DNA of 64,000 bases from Pseudomonas sp. GM41(2012) (GTDB taxonomy: Bacteria > Pseudomonadota > Gammaproteobacteria > Pseudomonadales > Pseudomonadaceae). The notes under the pieces are model-generated. The model ran no database searches. It had not been told where the DNA came from and was given only the letters and a program-made list of their open reading frames with translations. Below are positions 1 to 8,463 of the stretch, one piece after another; position 1 is the stretch's first letter, and every line of letters starts with the position of its first letter. The translations under genes and the position numbers were made by a program. Location: assembly GCF_000282315.2 (NCBI RefSeq), contig NZ_AKJN02000007.1, positions 682,001-746,000 of the forward strand, in the 5' to 3' direction.

Positions 1-916
1 AGGCATCAGCGATATCCGCGGGATCGAAAATGCCCTGAAACTGGACCTTAATGGTCAGAGTCTGGACTTTGAACCGGGCACGCAGCTGGGTTGGCTAGGC
101 GAGGGGGCACACGTCATGTTGCCCGCGCTGGACAGGCACAAAGGCGCGGAACTGGCGTTCGCCTTTGACCTGCGCCTGCAGGGCACCGGCCAGTTGCAGA
201 TCACTCCGGTCGGCAAAACCAGCAAGGTGCAACTGGCGGCCAACTGGCCTCACCCGAGCTTTATCGGCAACTACTTGCCGGCTCAGCGTGAAGTCACCGG
301 GACAGGTTTTACCGCGAATTGGCAGACTTCGTTCTTTTCCACCAACCTGGAAGAAGCCTTGACCAACTGCCTGGCCAGCGACCGTTGTGACGAGTTCAAG
401 AGCCGCAACTTCGGGGTGAGTTTCATTGATCCGGTGGATCAGTACCTCAAGAGTGATCGGGCGATCAAATACGCGCTGCTGTTCATTGCCCTGACCTTCG
501 CCGGATTCTTCCTGTTCGAAGTGCTCAAAAGCATGGCCGTGCATCCCATCCAGTACGCGTTGGTGGGGGTGGCGCTGGCGTTTTTCTACCTGTTGCTGCT
601 ATCGCTGTCCGAGCACATCGGCTTTGCCCTGGCATACCTGTTGTCGGCGGGCAGCTGTGTGTTGTTGATCGGTTTTTATGTCTGCCATGTGCTGCGCAGC
701 GTGCGTCACGGCTTGAGTTTTTCGGCGGGATTGGCGGCGTTGTATGGCTTGCTCTATGGCTTGCTCAGTGCCGAGGATTACGCGTTGTTGATGGGTTCGC
801 TGCTGTTGTTCGGGTTGTTGGGCGTGTTCATGGTGCTGACCCGCAAACTGGACTGGTATGGGATCGGGCAGAAGTCGGCCAAGCCGTTGGTGTTTGATAT
901 CGGGGCGGTGGAATGA
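1..916 (+). CDS. creD: CreD family inner membrane protein (3' part)
   Basis: The reading frame is open from the left edge (frame 2), so the N-terminus lies outside the window. The first visible residues (GISDIRGIE) and the long periplasmic stretch followed by a run of hydrophobic segments are typical of CreD (Cet/CreD family). About five membrane helices can be seen in the C-terminal 150 residues. In Pseudomonas CreD is the inner membrane product of the creBCD locus, induced by the CreBC two-component system and linked to envelope homeostasis and beta-lactam response. The molecular activity is not known. creB and creC would be expected to the left. The next gene is convergent and is separated by a REP pair. 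Confidence 0.9.
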   Translation, partial: GISDIRGIENALKLDLNGQSLDFEPGTQLGWLGEGAHVMLPALDRHKGAELAFAFDLRLQGTGQLQITPVGKTSKVQLAANWPHPSFIGNYLPAQREVTGTGFTANWQTSFFSTNLEEALTNCLASDRCDEFKSRNFGVSFIDPVDQYLKSDRAIKYALLFIALTFAGFFLFEVLKSMAVHPIQYALVGVALAFFYLLLLSLSEHIGFALAYLLSAGSCVLLIGFYVCHVLRSVRHGLSFSAGLAALYGLLYGLLSAEDYALLMGSLLLFGLLGVFMVLTRKLDWYGIGQKSAKPLVFDIGAVE

Positions 917-1009
917 GCCGGTCGTTGGGGTTGCGTGAGGATCAGCGGGAAGGGGAAGCGTTGGCGACGCGGATTGCGGTGTTGTTTCCAGTGGATCCGC
1001 TGTGGTGCA

Positions 1010-1102
1010 TTCGCGAGCAGGCTCACTCCCACAAGGGATCTCCAGTGAACACAAAATTCGTGCACACAACCGATCAACTGTGGGAGCGGGCTTGCTCGCG
1101 AA
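1010..1102. repeat. REP inverted pair
   Basis: Two 24-base arms in inverted orientation (1010-1033 and 1079-1102) with two mismatches. The core reads GTGGGAGC..GCTCGCGAA, the common Pseudomonas REP family. It lies between the convergent ends of creD and the GST gene, where such pairs often act as transcription or mRNA-decay boundaries. An open frame across it is not a gene. Confidence 0.85.
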
Positions 1103-1126
1103 GAGGCCCTGACAGCCAGTGAAAAT

Positions 1127-1756
1127 CTAAACCTTCGGCATAGTCGCCAGCATCGAGGCCCGCTGACTCACCTCAAAATACCAGTTCGCCAGCTGTGGAT
1201 TCACCGTGCGCCATTCCAGATCCGGATGGCGCAAATCCAGGTAACCCAACGCACAGGCAACACTGATCGCCGCCACATCGAAATGGCTGGTCAGCTCGGC
1301 AATCGCCTCCGCTTCCAGCACGGCCAGGCCGCGACGAATCTTCTCGCGCTGGCCATCGAGCCACTCATCCCAGTGTTTTTCCGGGGCACGCAGGGCGACT
1401 TCATAACGAATCAGCACCGCAGCGTCCATGATTCCGTCGGCCAGGGAGGCCAGGGTCAGGCGCCGCCAGCGGGCTGAGCCGTCGCGCGGTATCAGCGGGT
1501 TGCCGACGTGCTGGTGGTCGAGGTAATCGAGGATCACCCGGCTGTCATGGATGACGTTGCCATCGGCCAGGCGCAGGGCCGGGATTTTACCCAGCGGGTT
1601 GTCTTCGTTGAGCATCAGGTCCGGGCTGACCGGTGTGAGCACGCAGTCTTGCAGCGCCACGCGGTCCTGTTGACCGGTTTCGTGCAGCAGCACCATGACT
1701 TTGCGGACGAAGGGCGATAAAGGATTGTGGAACAGGGTCATGCTGGCGGCGGACAT
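1127..1756 (-). CDS. Glutathione S-transferase family protein
   Basis: A 209-residue protein with the two-domain GST layout. A thioredoxin-like N-terminal half (about residues 6-80) starts with TLFHNPLSPFVRKV, so the position of the catalytic Ser/Cys is represented by the SPF stretch. It contains the cis-Pro region GKIPAL and the DSRVILDYL glutathione-contact motif. An all-helical C-terminal half follows (about 90-205). Cytosolic; presumably conjugates or reduces small electrophiles, substrate unknown. Translation may instead begin at the ATG at 1741, giving MTLFHNPLS; the first ATG has a weak GAGA ribosome site. In P. aeruginosa, as I recall, a GST also lies close to the cre and fiu genes. 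Confidence 0.88.
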   Translation of the reverse strand: MSAASMTLFHNPLSPFVRKVMVLLHETGQQDRVALQDCVLTPVSPDLMLNEDNPLGKIPALRLADGNVIHDSRVILDYLDHQHVGNPLIPRDGSARWRRLTLASLADGIMDAAVLIRYEVALRAPEKHWDEWLDGQREKIRRGLAVLEAEAIAELTSHFDVAAISVACALGYLDLRHPDLEWRTVNPQLANWYFEVSQRASMLATMPKV

Positions 1757-1811
1757 GGCAGCGTCTCGGTATGGGCAGTGCTGGGCAGCATAGCGCGTGG
1801 ATCACGCCACT

Positions 1812-1900
1812 TGTAGGAGCAAAGCTTGCTCGCGATGGGATCGACTCGGTCATTCAGTCAGACCACGGTGATCCCATCGCGAGCAAGCTTTGCTCCTACA
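1812..1900. repeat. REP inverted pair, perfect 30-bp arms
   Basis: Arms 1812-1841 and 1871-1900 are exact reverse complements over 30 bases (core GGAGCAAAGCTTGCTCGCG) around a 29-base loop. It lies between the start of the GST gene and the end of a small membrane-protein gene. The perfect match suggests recent duplication or ongoing gene conversion. Confidence 0.9.
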
Positions 1901-1912
1901 GGTTTGGTGTTG

Positions 1913-2092
1913 TTAGCGGCGTTGCAGCAGGCCGCGCAGGGCAAGGGCGGCGGGAATGCCCAGGCCAAGCCAGCTCAATGCGTCCCATACACCATCCCCC
2001 AGCAACGCGGCAAACAACCCCGCGGCACTGAGCAGGGCGATAACCGTGGGGGTGGAGAACACCTTCCAGAAATTCGACTGCCGCGGCCTCAT
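1913..2092 (-). CDS. Small two-helix membrane protein
   Basis: A 59-residue protein beginning MRPRQSNFWKVF. The ATG at 2092 overlaps the stop of the upstream PepSY gene (ATGA), which indicates translational coupling and decides the start. Two hydrophobic stretches (about 14-30 and 36-52) joined by a short GDGVWD loop predict two membrane segments, with a basic C-terminus. I do not recognise a named family. Its position as the last gene after the receptor and PepSY genes suggests an accessory role in siderophore iron handling. This is inferred from context only. Confidence 0.7.
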   Translation of the reverse strand: MRPRQSNFWKVFSTPTVIALLSAAGLFAALLGDGVWDALSWLGLGIPAALALRGLLQRR

Positions 2093-3219
2093 GCTGGACT
2101 CTCCGCGTTTTCGAGCACCGGTTTCACAGCCTTGCGCCGCACCACCCACAGGTAAACCCCGCTGCCGAGCACGATGATGGTCAGCCCATCCAGCGTGGCC
2201 CAGAGGATCTTCATCGGCATGCCGCCGTAATCACCGAAGTGCAGCGGTTGAGACATGCCCATGGCGTCCATGTACCACGGGCGTTCGGCCACGGCGGTGA
2301 CTTGCAGGGTGTTGGCGTCGATCAGCACCGGTGTCAGCAGGTGCGAGGTCAGGTGAGTGCTGCCTTTCATGAACACCGCGTAATGGTGTTCGCTGGAGAA
2401 GCGTGTGCCGGGGAAGGCGATGAAGTCTGGCTGCATGCCCGGTGCGACTTCCTTGGCGATGTCGAGCAAACGGGTCGCGGGCGCCAGTTGTGTCAGTGGC
2501 GGCGCGTCACGGTACGGCGCGACCATCGCGCTCAGGCTGTCGTTGCGCCACGCGGCGATCAGCAGGTCGGCACAGGCGCTGATGACGCCGGTGACACCGA
2601 CCACCAAGGCCCAGGTCAAGGTCACCACGCCGATCAGGTTATGCAGATCGAGCCAGCGCAGGCGCGTGGATTTGTCCTGGCGCACGGTGGCGAATTTCAA
2701 ACGGCGCATGAACGGCAGGTACAGCACCGTCCCGGAGACAATCGCCACCACGAACAGAATGCCCATGAACGCCAGCAGCAACTTGCCCGGCAGACCGGCG
2801 AACATGTCCACGTGCAGGCGCAACATGATCATCATGAAGCCGCCGTTGGCCGACGGCATCTCCAGCGCTTCGCCGGTGCGGGCGTCGAGCATGAAGGTGT
2901 GAGACGAATTCGGCTCGGTGCCGGCGGTGGCCGCCATGATCGTGATCGCGGCGTTGGGCTCGTCTTCGTCGAAGCCGAAATACTGCATGACCTCGCCGGG
3001 ACGATGCTTTTCAGCCGCCTGCACCAATTGCTGCAAATTCAGATGCGGGGTGTCCGCCGGCATCGCCTTCAATTCAGCGGCATCGCCCAGCAAATGGTCG
3101 ATCTCGTGATGGAAGATCAATGGCAGGCCCGTCAGTGCGAGCATCAGCAGGAACACGGTGCAGATCAGGCTGGACCAGGTGTGGACGAAGGACCAGCGGC
3201 GAATTGTTTTGCTTTTCAT
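2089..3219 (-). CDS. PepSY-associated TM protein, probable siderophore-iron reductase
   Basis: A 376-residue inner membrane protein. Residues 1-30 are a basic start followed by a first membrane helix with HTW and HHEID histidines. A periplasmic region of about 120 residues follows, then a helix near 145-170, paired helices near 190-220, and a last helix near 340-365. This is the PepSY_TM arrangement shared with PiuB, FoxB and FpvG. Members of this family reduce or help release ferric iron from imported siderophores at the inner membrane. It lies directly downstream of a TonB-dependent receptor in the same direction and overlaps the small gene at 1913-2092. The specific siderophore is inferred from the receptor. 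Confidence 0.85.
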   Translation of the reverse strand: MKSKTIRRWSFVHTWSSLICTVFLLMLALTGLPLIFHHEIDHLLGDAAELKAMPADTPHLNLQQLVQAAEKHRPGEVMQYFGFDEDEPNAAITIMAATAGTEPNSSHTFMLDARTGEALEMPSANGGFMMIMLRLHVDMFAGLPGKLLLAFMGILFVVAIVSGTVLYLPFMRRLKFATVRQDKSTRLRWLDLHNLIGVVTLTWALVVGVTGVISACADLLIAAWRNDSLSAMVAPYRDAPPLTQLAPATRLLDIAKEVAPGMQPDFIAFPGTRFSSEHHYAVFMKGSTHLTSHLLTPVLIDANTLQVTAVAERPWYMDAMGMSQPLHFGDYGGMPMKILWATLDGLTIIVLGSGVYLWVVRRKAVKPVLENAESPA

Positions 3220-3291
3220 TTCATAGCCTTCAGAAATACCAAAGCCGTCCCTGTCGGACGGCTCGGGTCTTGGGCGTTTCAGGTCAGGCCA

Positions 3292-5721
3292 TTACCACTT
3301 GTAAGTGGCACTGGCGACGACGCTGCGTTGGTCGCCGTAGTAGCAGTAGAAGCTGTCGCACGTGGAGATGTAGTCCTTGTCGAACAGGTTGGTGGCGTTC
3401 AGTGCCAGGGAGGCGCCTTTGAGACTGTTGTCCAGACGGCCCAGGTCGTAATGAACCGCCGCATCGAACACCGTATAAGCGTCGGCCTTGCCCAGCCAGG
3501 TATTGCCCTGGTCGCCGTAGGTGTTGCCGGTATAGCGAGCGCCGGCGCCGATGCCGAAACCGTCCAGCACGCCGTTGTGCCAGGTGTAATCGGTCCACAG
3601 GGATGCCTGCTGGTTAGGCATCAGTTGCAGACGATTGCCTTTGAAATCGCCGTTCTGCACTTCGGATTTGGCCAGGGTGTAAGCGGCGATGACCTTGAGG
3701 TTCTCGGTGACGTCGGAAACGGCTTCCAGTTCCAGGCCTTTGACTTTCACTTCGCCGGTCTGGCTGGTGACCGAAACGTTGTCCGAGTTGGTCGTGGTGA
3801 CGGAGACGTTTTTCTGGGTCAGGTCGTAGACCGCAGCGGTCAACAGGGTGCTGCTGCCAGGCGGTTGGTACTTGATGCCCAGTTCCCACTGTTTGCCTTC
3901 AGTCGGCTTGAACGAATCGGTCGGCGATGCCGTGGCATTGCTGGTCGGCTGGAACGACTCGGCGTACGACAGGTACGGCACGATGCCGTTGTCGAACACG
4001 TAGCTGATCGCCGCGTTGCCGCTGAAGTTCTTGTCGCGCTCGGTATGGGTGGCATCGCCTTTGTTGAAGAATTTGGTGCCGGTGTGGACCCAGTCTTCAC
4101 GCCCACCCAACGTCAGACGCCATTGGTCGAGGGCCATCTGGTCCTGGACGTACAGGCCGGTCTGGTAGGTTTTCTGGTCGTAGTCATAGAACGCCGCCGA
4201 ACGTGGCGGACGAACAATGGGCTGGCCATAGATTGGGTTGTTGACGTTGGTGGTCAGACCGTCACCGAAGATCGAGGTGTAGTTGGTGTTGGTGCGCTGA
4301 TGATCGAGGCCGATCAGCAGAGTGTGGCGGATGTCGCCGGTCGCGAAGTCGCCCTGGAAGTTGTTGTCCACGGCGAACTGGCTGATGTCCTCGTCGACAC
4401 TGGTGCTCGAGCGGCCAACGTTGCCTTCGGCATCCACCTGGGTGAACGGGTAGGCGCCGGGGGTGAGGGCTTGGAAGGACAAGTCCGATTTGGTGTAACG
4501 CAGGTTCTGCTTGAACTGCCAGACATCGTTCAAGCGATGTTCAAAGGCGTAGCCCAGTGCGTAGTAAGTGCGGTCGTAGAATTCCCAGTCCGGGTCGCCC
4601 AGGTTTTTATGATGGGAAATCTTGCCGAGCGGCGAATGGATCTTGGTGCCTTGCACCGGCAGGAATTGGCTGGTGATCCCGGTATCGTCACGGGTGAACT
4701 GCGTCAGCAGGGTGAATTTGGTGTCTTCGTCGATGTTCCAGGTCAGGCTCGGCGCGATGTTGTAGCGCTTGTTGTCGACGTGGTCGACCTGCGTGCCGCT
4801 GTCGCGCACCACACCGCTCAAACCGTAGAGGAACTGGCCTTCGTCATCGATCTTGCCGGTGCTGGCGAAGTTGATCTGGCGATGATTGTCACTGCCGTAT
4901 TGCACCTGGATTTCGCTGCTCGACTCGGTGCTGGGACGACGGCTGACCATGTCCAGCAAGCCGCCTGGCGGGGTCTGGCCGTAGACCGACGAGGCCGGGC
5001 CACGCAGCAGGGCGAGGCGTTCGAGGTTCCAGGTTTCCTGTTTCGGGTTGGCGTACACGCCTTTTGGCAGTGGCAGGCCATCGAGGAATTGCGTCGGTTC
5101 GAAACCGCGTACGCGCAGCCAGTCGGCACGGGTGTCGCTGCCGTAGCTGCTGGCGGTGATGCCGGGCATGTAGCGCACCGCGTCATCGAGGCTATGCACA
5201 TTGCGGTCGTCCATTTGCTCGCGGGTGGCGATCGAAATCGAACGCGGTGCTTCGACCAGCGCGGTATCGGTCTTGGTGCCGGCGGCGGTGCGGGTCGCCA
5301 GGTAACCTTGCACCGGTCCCCAGGCACTTTCGGTGTTTTCCACGCCAATGACGGCGGTTTCCGGCAGAGCCATCACGCCTTCAGGCACGGCCACCAGGCT
5401 GAAGGTGCCAGTGCTGCTTTGTTCCAGTTGCAGACCGGTGCCGCGCAAGGCTTCGCGCAGGGCGTTGGCTGCGTCGAACTGGCCTTTGACCGGCGCCGAG
5501 GTCTTGCCTGCCGCCAGCGATGGATTCAACGACAGCGCCAGACCCGCCTGGCTGGCGATCTGGTTCAGGGTGCTGGCCAATGGCGCGGCCGGCAGGTTGT
5601 AGGCGCGAACGCTGGACGCCTGTTCAGCGGCAATCAGCTGACTGCTGGCCAGAGGGGCACAAAGGGCAATGGCAATCGCCAGCAAACTGGGGCGCAACAC
5701 GGTGTCGAGCGAACGGGACAT
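3292..5721 (-). CDS. fiuA: TonB-dependent ferrichrome-type siderophore receptor with signalling domain
   Basis: An 809-residue outer membrane receptor and transducer. A signal peptide (about 1-32) is followed by an STN/secretin-TonB N-terminal signalling domain (about 38-115), the plug (about 150-265, with VRGFEPTQFLDGLPL), and a 22-strand barrel ending in an aromatic residue (YKW) as expected for BAM recognition. The ATG at 5721 has GGAG seven bases upstream. The adjacent ECF sigma and FecR genes make a complete cell-surface signalling unit. The gene order sigma, FecR, receptor near creD matches my memory of P. aeruginosa FiuI-FiuR-FiuA, which takes up ferrichrome. The symbol rests on that synteny rather than an alignment. 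FoxA-like specificity remains possible. Confidence 0.82.
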   Translation of the reverse strand: MSRSLDTVLRPSLLAIAIALCAPLASSQLIAAEQASSVRAYNLPAAPLASTLNQIASQAGLALSLNPSLAAGKTSAPVKGQFDAANALREALRGTGLQLEQSSTGTFSLVAVPEGVMALPETAVIGVENTESAWGPVQGYLATRTAAGTKTDTALVEAPRSISIATREQMDDRNVHSLDDAVRYMPGITASSYGSDTRADWLRVRGFEPTQFLDGLPLPKGVYANPKQETWNLERLALLRGPASSVYGQTPPGGLLDMVSRRPSTESSSEIQVQYGSDNHRQINFASTGKIDDEGQFLYGLSGVVRDSGTQVDHVDNKRYNIAPSLTWNIDEDTKFTLLTQFTRDDTGITSQFLPVQGTKIHSPLGKISHHKNLGDPDWEFYDRTYYALGYAFEHRLNDVWQFKQNLRYTKSDLSFQALTPGAYPFTQVDAEGNVGRSSTSVDEDISQFAVDNNFQGDFATGDIRHTLLIGLDHQRTNTNYTSIFGDGLTTNVNNPIYGQPIVRPPRSAAFYDYDQKTYQTGLYVQDQMALDQWRLTLGGREDWVHTGTKFFNKGDATHTERDKNFSGNAAISYVFDNGIVPYLSYAESFQPTSNATASPTDSFKPTEGKQWELGIKYQPPGSSTLLTAAVYDLTQKNVSVTTTNSDNVSVTSQTGEVKVKGLELEAVSDVTENLKVIAAYTLAKSEVQNGDFKGNRLQLMPNQQASLWTDYTWHNGVLDGFGIGAGARYTGNTYGDQGNTWLGKADAYTVFDAAVHYDLGRLDNSLKGASLALNATNLFDKDYISTCDSFYCYYGDQRSVVASATYKW

Positions 5722-5765
5722 ACAGCGGCTCCTGAATGGAAATATTTCTCAATTGCCTAGGTGCC

Positions 5766-5838
5766 GGACGAGAATTCAAAAGTGATAGGGCTGATTGAAA
5801 ATAATTTCGATTCATCATTTGTGGTGGAGCTGATGGCC
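5766..5838 (-). promoter_or_regulatory. Possible Fur box / receptor promoter region
   Basis: The AT-rich stretch upstream of the receptor contains a partial palindrome around 5792-5816 (GAAAATAATTTC core) that loosely resembles a Fur box. An ECF-type promoter would also be expected here because the receptor should be switched on by the neighbouring sigma factor. I cannot assign -35 and -10 elements with confidence. Confidence 0.25.
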
Positions 5839-5925
5839 TCTTCGCGGGCAAGCCTCGCTCCTACAGGGTTTGTGTCGTTCTCGAATAACGCACAAATCTG
5901 TAGGAGCGAGGCTTGCCCGCGAAGA
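5839..5925. repeat. REP inverted pair, perfect 27-bp arms
   Basis: Arms 5839-5865 and 5899-5925 are exact reverse complements (core TTCGCGGGCAAGCCTCGCTC). The pair lies between the FecR gene and the receptor gene, both on the minus strand, and may reduce read-through from fiuIR into fiuA. Confidence 0.88.
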
Positions 5926-5948
5926 TGTCGGGTCAGGCACAGCCAAAA

Positions 5949-6923
5949 TCAGGGCTTTGCGTCAGTTTTTGCCGCCACCGTCACCCACCACGGCGTGTGC
6001 TGTTCGATCTGCACCGGCAGGGTCGGCAGCAGGGCGTTCAGGGCCAGATCGGTGTCGTGCAGCGGGAAGCTGCCAGTGATGCGCAGGTCGGCGATTTCTG
6101 GCGCAACGCCAAGATACCCGCGTCGATAACGACCGAGTTCATGCACCAGGTCTTCCAGCCGTGTGTTGTCCACCACCAGCATGCCGCGGGTCCAGGCATC
6201 GGCGCCTAGGTTGAGCGCGACGATCGGCCCGAGGCCATTGCTGCGCATCAGGACTTGCTGGCCTTCACGCAGAATCTGCTCTTCAGGACTTGACTCGGGA
6301 TGGGCCGCCACCGCCGATTTCAGCACGCTCAGGCGCGTACCTTCTTCTTCACGCTTGACCAGGAACCTTGTCCCCAGTGCACGCATGCTGCCTTCGCGGG
6401 TTTCGACGATAAACGGCCGGGCGTCGCCATGACCGGTTTCGACGAGGATTTCCCCTTCCTGGAGAATGATCAGCCGTTGTTTTTCATCGAAACGCACATC
6501 CACGGCACTGTGGGTGTTGAGGTTGATCAGCGTGCCGTCAGTCAGGCGCAGGGTGCGTTGCTCACCGGTGGCGGTGCGCTGGTCGGCCAGCCAATAGTCG
6601 ATCGGCAGATAACGATCACCGGCGAACAACGCCAACCCGATCACCGCGACGATGCTGGCCATGCCGCTGCCGAGTTTGCGCACGCGCCGGCGAATGCTTT
6701 CGCGCGATTGCAGTAACGCGGTACGTGCCGGGCCGCTGGCAACGCTGAAGCGCTGGTCGAGCATGCCCAATTGGCGCCAGGCCCGCGCATGCTCTTCGTG
6801 GGCAGCATGCCATTTGGCGAACTCTTCGCGCTCCACCGGGTTGCCGGAGTCCAGGGACAACTGCCAGGCAATCGCCGCATCCAGCACCTGCGCGGAGACG
6901 GGCTTGGAGCTGACCGGACTCAT
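5949..6923 (-). CDS. fiuR: FecR-family transmembrane anti-sigma factor
   Basis: A 324-residue FecR-type regulator. The cytoplasmic N-terminal DUF4880-like region (about 10-60, with DAAIAWQLSLDSG and FAKWHAAHEEHARAW) binds the sigma factor. One membrane helix lies near residues 85-105. The periplasmic FecR domain (about 125-225, with TLRLTDGTLINLNTHS and RALGTRFLV) is followed by a C-terminal STN-like section (about 245-315) that contacts the receptor signalling domain. In this family, receptor occupancy triggers regulated proteolysis and frees the sigma factor. The start overlaps the sigma gene stop by four bases (ATGA), so the two are co-translated. Confidence 0.9.
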   Translation of the reverse strand: MSPVSSKPVSAQVLDAAIAWQLSLDSGNPVEREEFAKWHAAHEEHARAWRQLGMLDQRFSVASGPARTALLQSRESIRRRVRKLGSGMASIVAVIGLALFAGDRYLPIDYWLADQRTATGEQRTLRLTDGTLINLNTHSAVDVRFDEKQRLIILQEGEILVETGHGDARPFIVETREGSMRALGTRFLVKREEEGTRLSVLKSAVAAHPESSPEEQILREGQQVLMRSNGLGPIVALNLGADAWTRGMLVVDNTRLEDLVHELGRYRRGYLGVAPEIADLRITGSFPLHDTDLALNALLPTLPVQIEQHTPWWVTVAAKTDAKP

Positions 6924-7438
6924 ACCGGCTCACCGTACAACGCGATGTAGCACTGACGAATGCCTTGGGCCAGATACTGACGCACCCGCGGCACTGACAC
7001 GCCCAGGCGCTGGGCGATTTCGGCGTGGCCGAGACCGTCGAGACGGTTATACAGAAACGCTGCCCGGGCCTTGCTTGAGAGCTTGCCGAGCAGGCGGTCG
7101 ATGGCTTTGAGGTCTTCGAGGATCAGCTGCTGTTCCTCCACCGACGGTTGTTCACCGGCGGGGATCAGCATCAGTTCGGTGAGGTAGGCCTGTTCCAGCG
7201 CGGCGCGGCGGAAATAGTCGAACAGCAGACCCTTGGCAATCGCCACCAGAAACGCTCGCGGTTCACGCGGCTCCTTCAGTTCTTCACGACCCAGCAAACG
7301 CACGAAAGTGTCCTGACTCAGGTCTTCGGCCCGTTGCGGACAGGCCACATTGCGTCGAAGCCAGGCCAACAGCCAACCGCGATGGTCGCGATACAACGCA
7401 CCAACGAGCTCACTTTGAGGGCTTTGGACTGACGACAC
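6920..7438 (-). CDS. fiuI: ECF sigma factor of the iron-starvation (FecI) type
   Basis: A 172-residue sigma-70-family protein of the FecI group. Region 2 lies at about 10-75 (YRDHRGWLLAWLRRN, AEDLSQDTFVRLL) and region 4 at about 110-160, ending in the helix-turn-helix HAEIAQRLGVSVPRVRQYL. The frame begins with GTG at 7438; no better in-frame start is visible. It is paired with the FecR-type anti-sigma gene (4-base overlap) and followed by the receptor. It should direct RNA polymerase to the receptor promoter when the ferrisiderophore is bound. Expression is normally Fur-repressed, and a weak Fur-like site lies upstream. Confidence 0.9.
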   Translation of the reverse strand: MSSVQSPQSELVGALYRDHRGWLLAWLRRNVACPQRAEDLSQDTFVRLLGREELKEPREPRAFLVAIAKGLLFDYFRRAALEQAYLTELMLIPAGEQPSVEEQQLILEDLKAIDRLLGKLSSKARAAFLYNRLDGLGHAEIAQRLGVSVPRVRQYLAQGIRQCYIALYGEPV

Positions 7439-7459
7439 GCAGCATCACCGATTGGGAAG

Positions 7460-7486
7460 TGTTAACTAACGAGAATTGTTCGCGAT
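7460..7486 (-). promoter_or_regulatory. Possible Fur box upstream of the ECF sigma gene
   Basis: An imperfect palindrome (GAGAATTGTTCGCGATT region) just upstream of the sigma gene resembles Fur sites that control FecI-type sigma genes. The match is partial and was judged by eye. Confidence 0.3.
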
Positions 7487-7569
7487 TGTGGCAGAGGCGG
7501 GGGAGGTAAGCAATTGGCGCTGGTCGGGTGGGGCGTGGGAGGTTTGTTTGAGTGCACGGCTTGAAATCG

Positions 7570-7733
7570 ACCCCTCACCCTAACCCTCTCCCCAAAGGGG
7601 CGAGGGGACAGACTGTGGGTTTCTTTAGAAAATTTGCGACTTGAAATATCGAGATGAACTCAAGTCTTGAAATGCATGGAGATCGGCTCCCTTTCCCCCT
7701 CTCCCCATTGGGGAGAGGGTTGGGGTGAGGGGT
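7570..7733. repeat. C-rich inverted-repeat element (CCCTCACCC family)
   Basis: A roughly 164-base element whose ends are inverted copies of ACCCCTCACCCTAACCCTC (one mismatch). Each arm also contains its own small C/G hairpin (CTCCCCAAAGGGG at one end, CTCCCCATTGGGGAG at the other). This sequence type recurs in Pseudomonas and related genomes as an extragenic repeat. It differs from the REP pairs elsewhere in the window and carries no open frame, so it may be a MITE-like or BIME-like unit. Confidence 0.75.
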
Positions 7734-7755
7734 GGCTCTTGAATTTGCCACTACT

Positions 7756-8463
7756 TCAAAACGAAGGCGCGCGCTGCCGTCGCTTCCACTGACTCAACCG
7801 CTGCTGCAGATTCAACGGACTATGAATCTGCAACTGCCGCGCCCGGCTGAACAGAATCAACGCCAGCTCAGCGGTGGCCAACGCATCGGCACTGGCATTG
7901 TGGCGCTCGAACACTTCCAGTTTGAACCAGTCGATCCACTGATCCAGCCCGGCATCGCGAATGTGCGCCTGAGGGCAAAGCAGCGGCGCGATATCAGCTA
8001 CATCCAGAAACGAATGCTGCAACTTGTAGCCCAGATGATCTTTCAGCGCGCGGCCGAGCATGTGCTGATCGAATGGCGCATGAAACGCCAGCACCGGGCT
8101 GTCGCCGACGAACTCCATGAACTCGACCAGGGCCTGAGCCGGATCGCTGCCCGCGGCAATCGCACTCGGCCCCAGGCCATGGATCAACACGCTGGGAGCC
8201 AATTTCATGTCGGCGCATTGCAACGTGCGTTCGAACTGCTGGCTGAAATCGATCGCGCCGTCCTCGATCACCACCGCGCCGATGGACAACACCCGATCCC
8301 TGTTCAGGTTCAGCCCGGTGGTTTCCAGGTCGAGCACCACCCAGCGCTGTTCGCGCAGGCTGCATTCGCCCAGCTCTGCCGCCGAAGGCAAGCGTTGCAG
8401 ACGTTGTTGAAGTTCGCCGGGAAGGCTCGGACCTGCCGGGCGCAGCCATGAAAACAGGCTCAT
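7756..8463 (-). CDS. DnaQ-like 3'-5' exonuclease (Pol III epsilon family)
   Basis: A 235-residue DEDD exonuclease. Motif I is VVLDLETTGLN with D45 and E47. Motif II lies in the region SPVLAFHAPFDQHML. Motif III is near HNASADALATAEL, giving the His and Asp of a DEDDh enzyme. It is a stand-alone nuclease of the epsilon type, not the replicative DnaQ with its C-terminal clamp- and alpha-binding tail. It overlaps the end of the upstream DUF294 gene by four bases. In Pseudomonas this exonuclease and the cNMP/CBS protein usually form a pair, often near acetate permease genes, which are absent here. The biological substrate is unknown. Confidence 0.88.
   Translation of the reverse strand: MSLFSWLRPAGPSLPGELQQRLQRLPSAAELGECSLREQRWVVLDLETTGLNLNRDRVLSIGAVVIEDGAIDFSQQFERTLQCADMKLAPSVLIHGLGPSAIAAGSDPAQALVEFMEFVGDSPVLAFHAPFDQHMLGRALKDHLGYKLQHSFLDVADIAPLLCPQAHIRDAGLDQWIDWFKLEVFERHNASADALATAELALILFSRARQLQIHSPLNLQQRLSQWKRRQRAPSF

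Larger units (their letters stand above)
7439..7755. other. Intergenic region between fiuI and the exonuclease gene
   Basis: About 317 bases without a gene. The fiuI-proximal part carries the likely promoter and Fur-like site. The distal part is occupied by the C-rich inverted repeat element at 7570-7733. I see no further coding or RNA gene. Confidence 0.7.

Noticed and set aside
913..1122. 69-residue open frame after creD
   Set aside because: It runs through a REP pair and has no ribosome site.
2239..5760. 1173-residue open frame on the plus strand
   Set aside because: It is the antisense of the PepSY and receptor genes, which have clear domains and starts; its own composition has no family feature.
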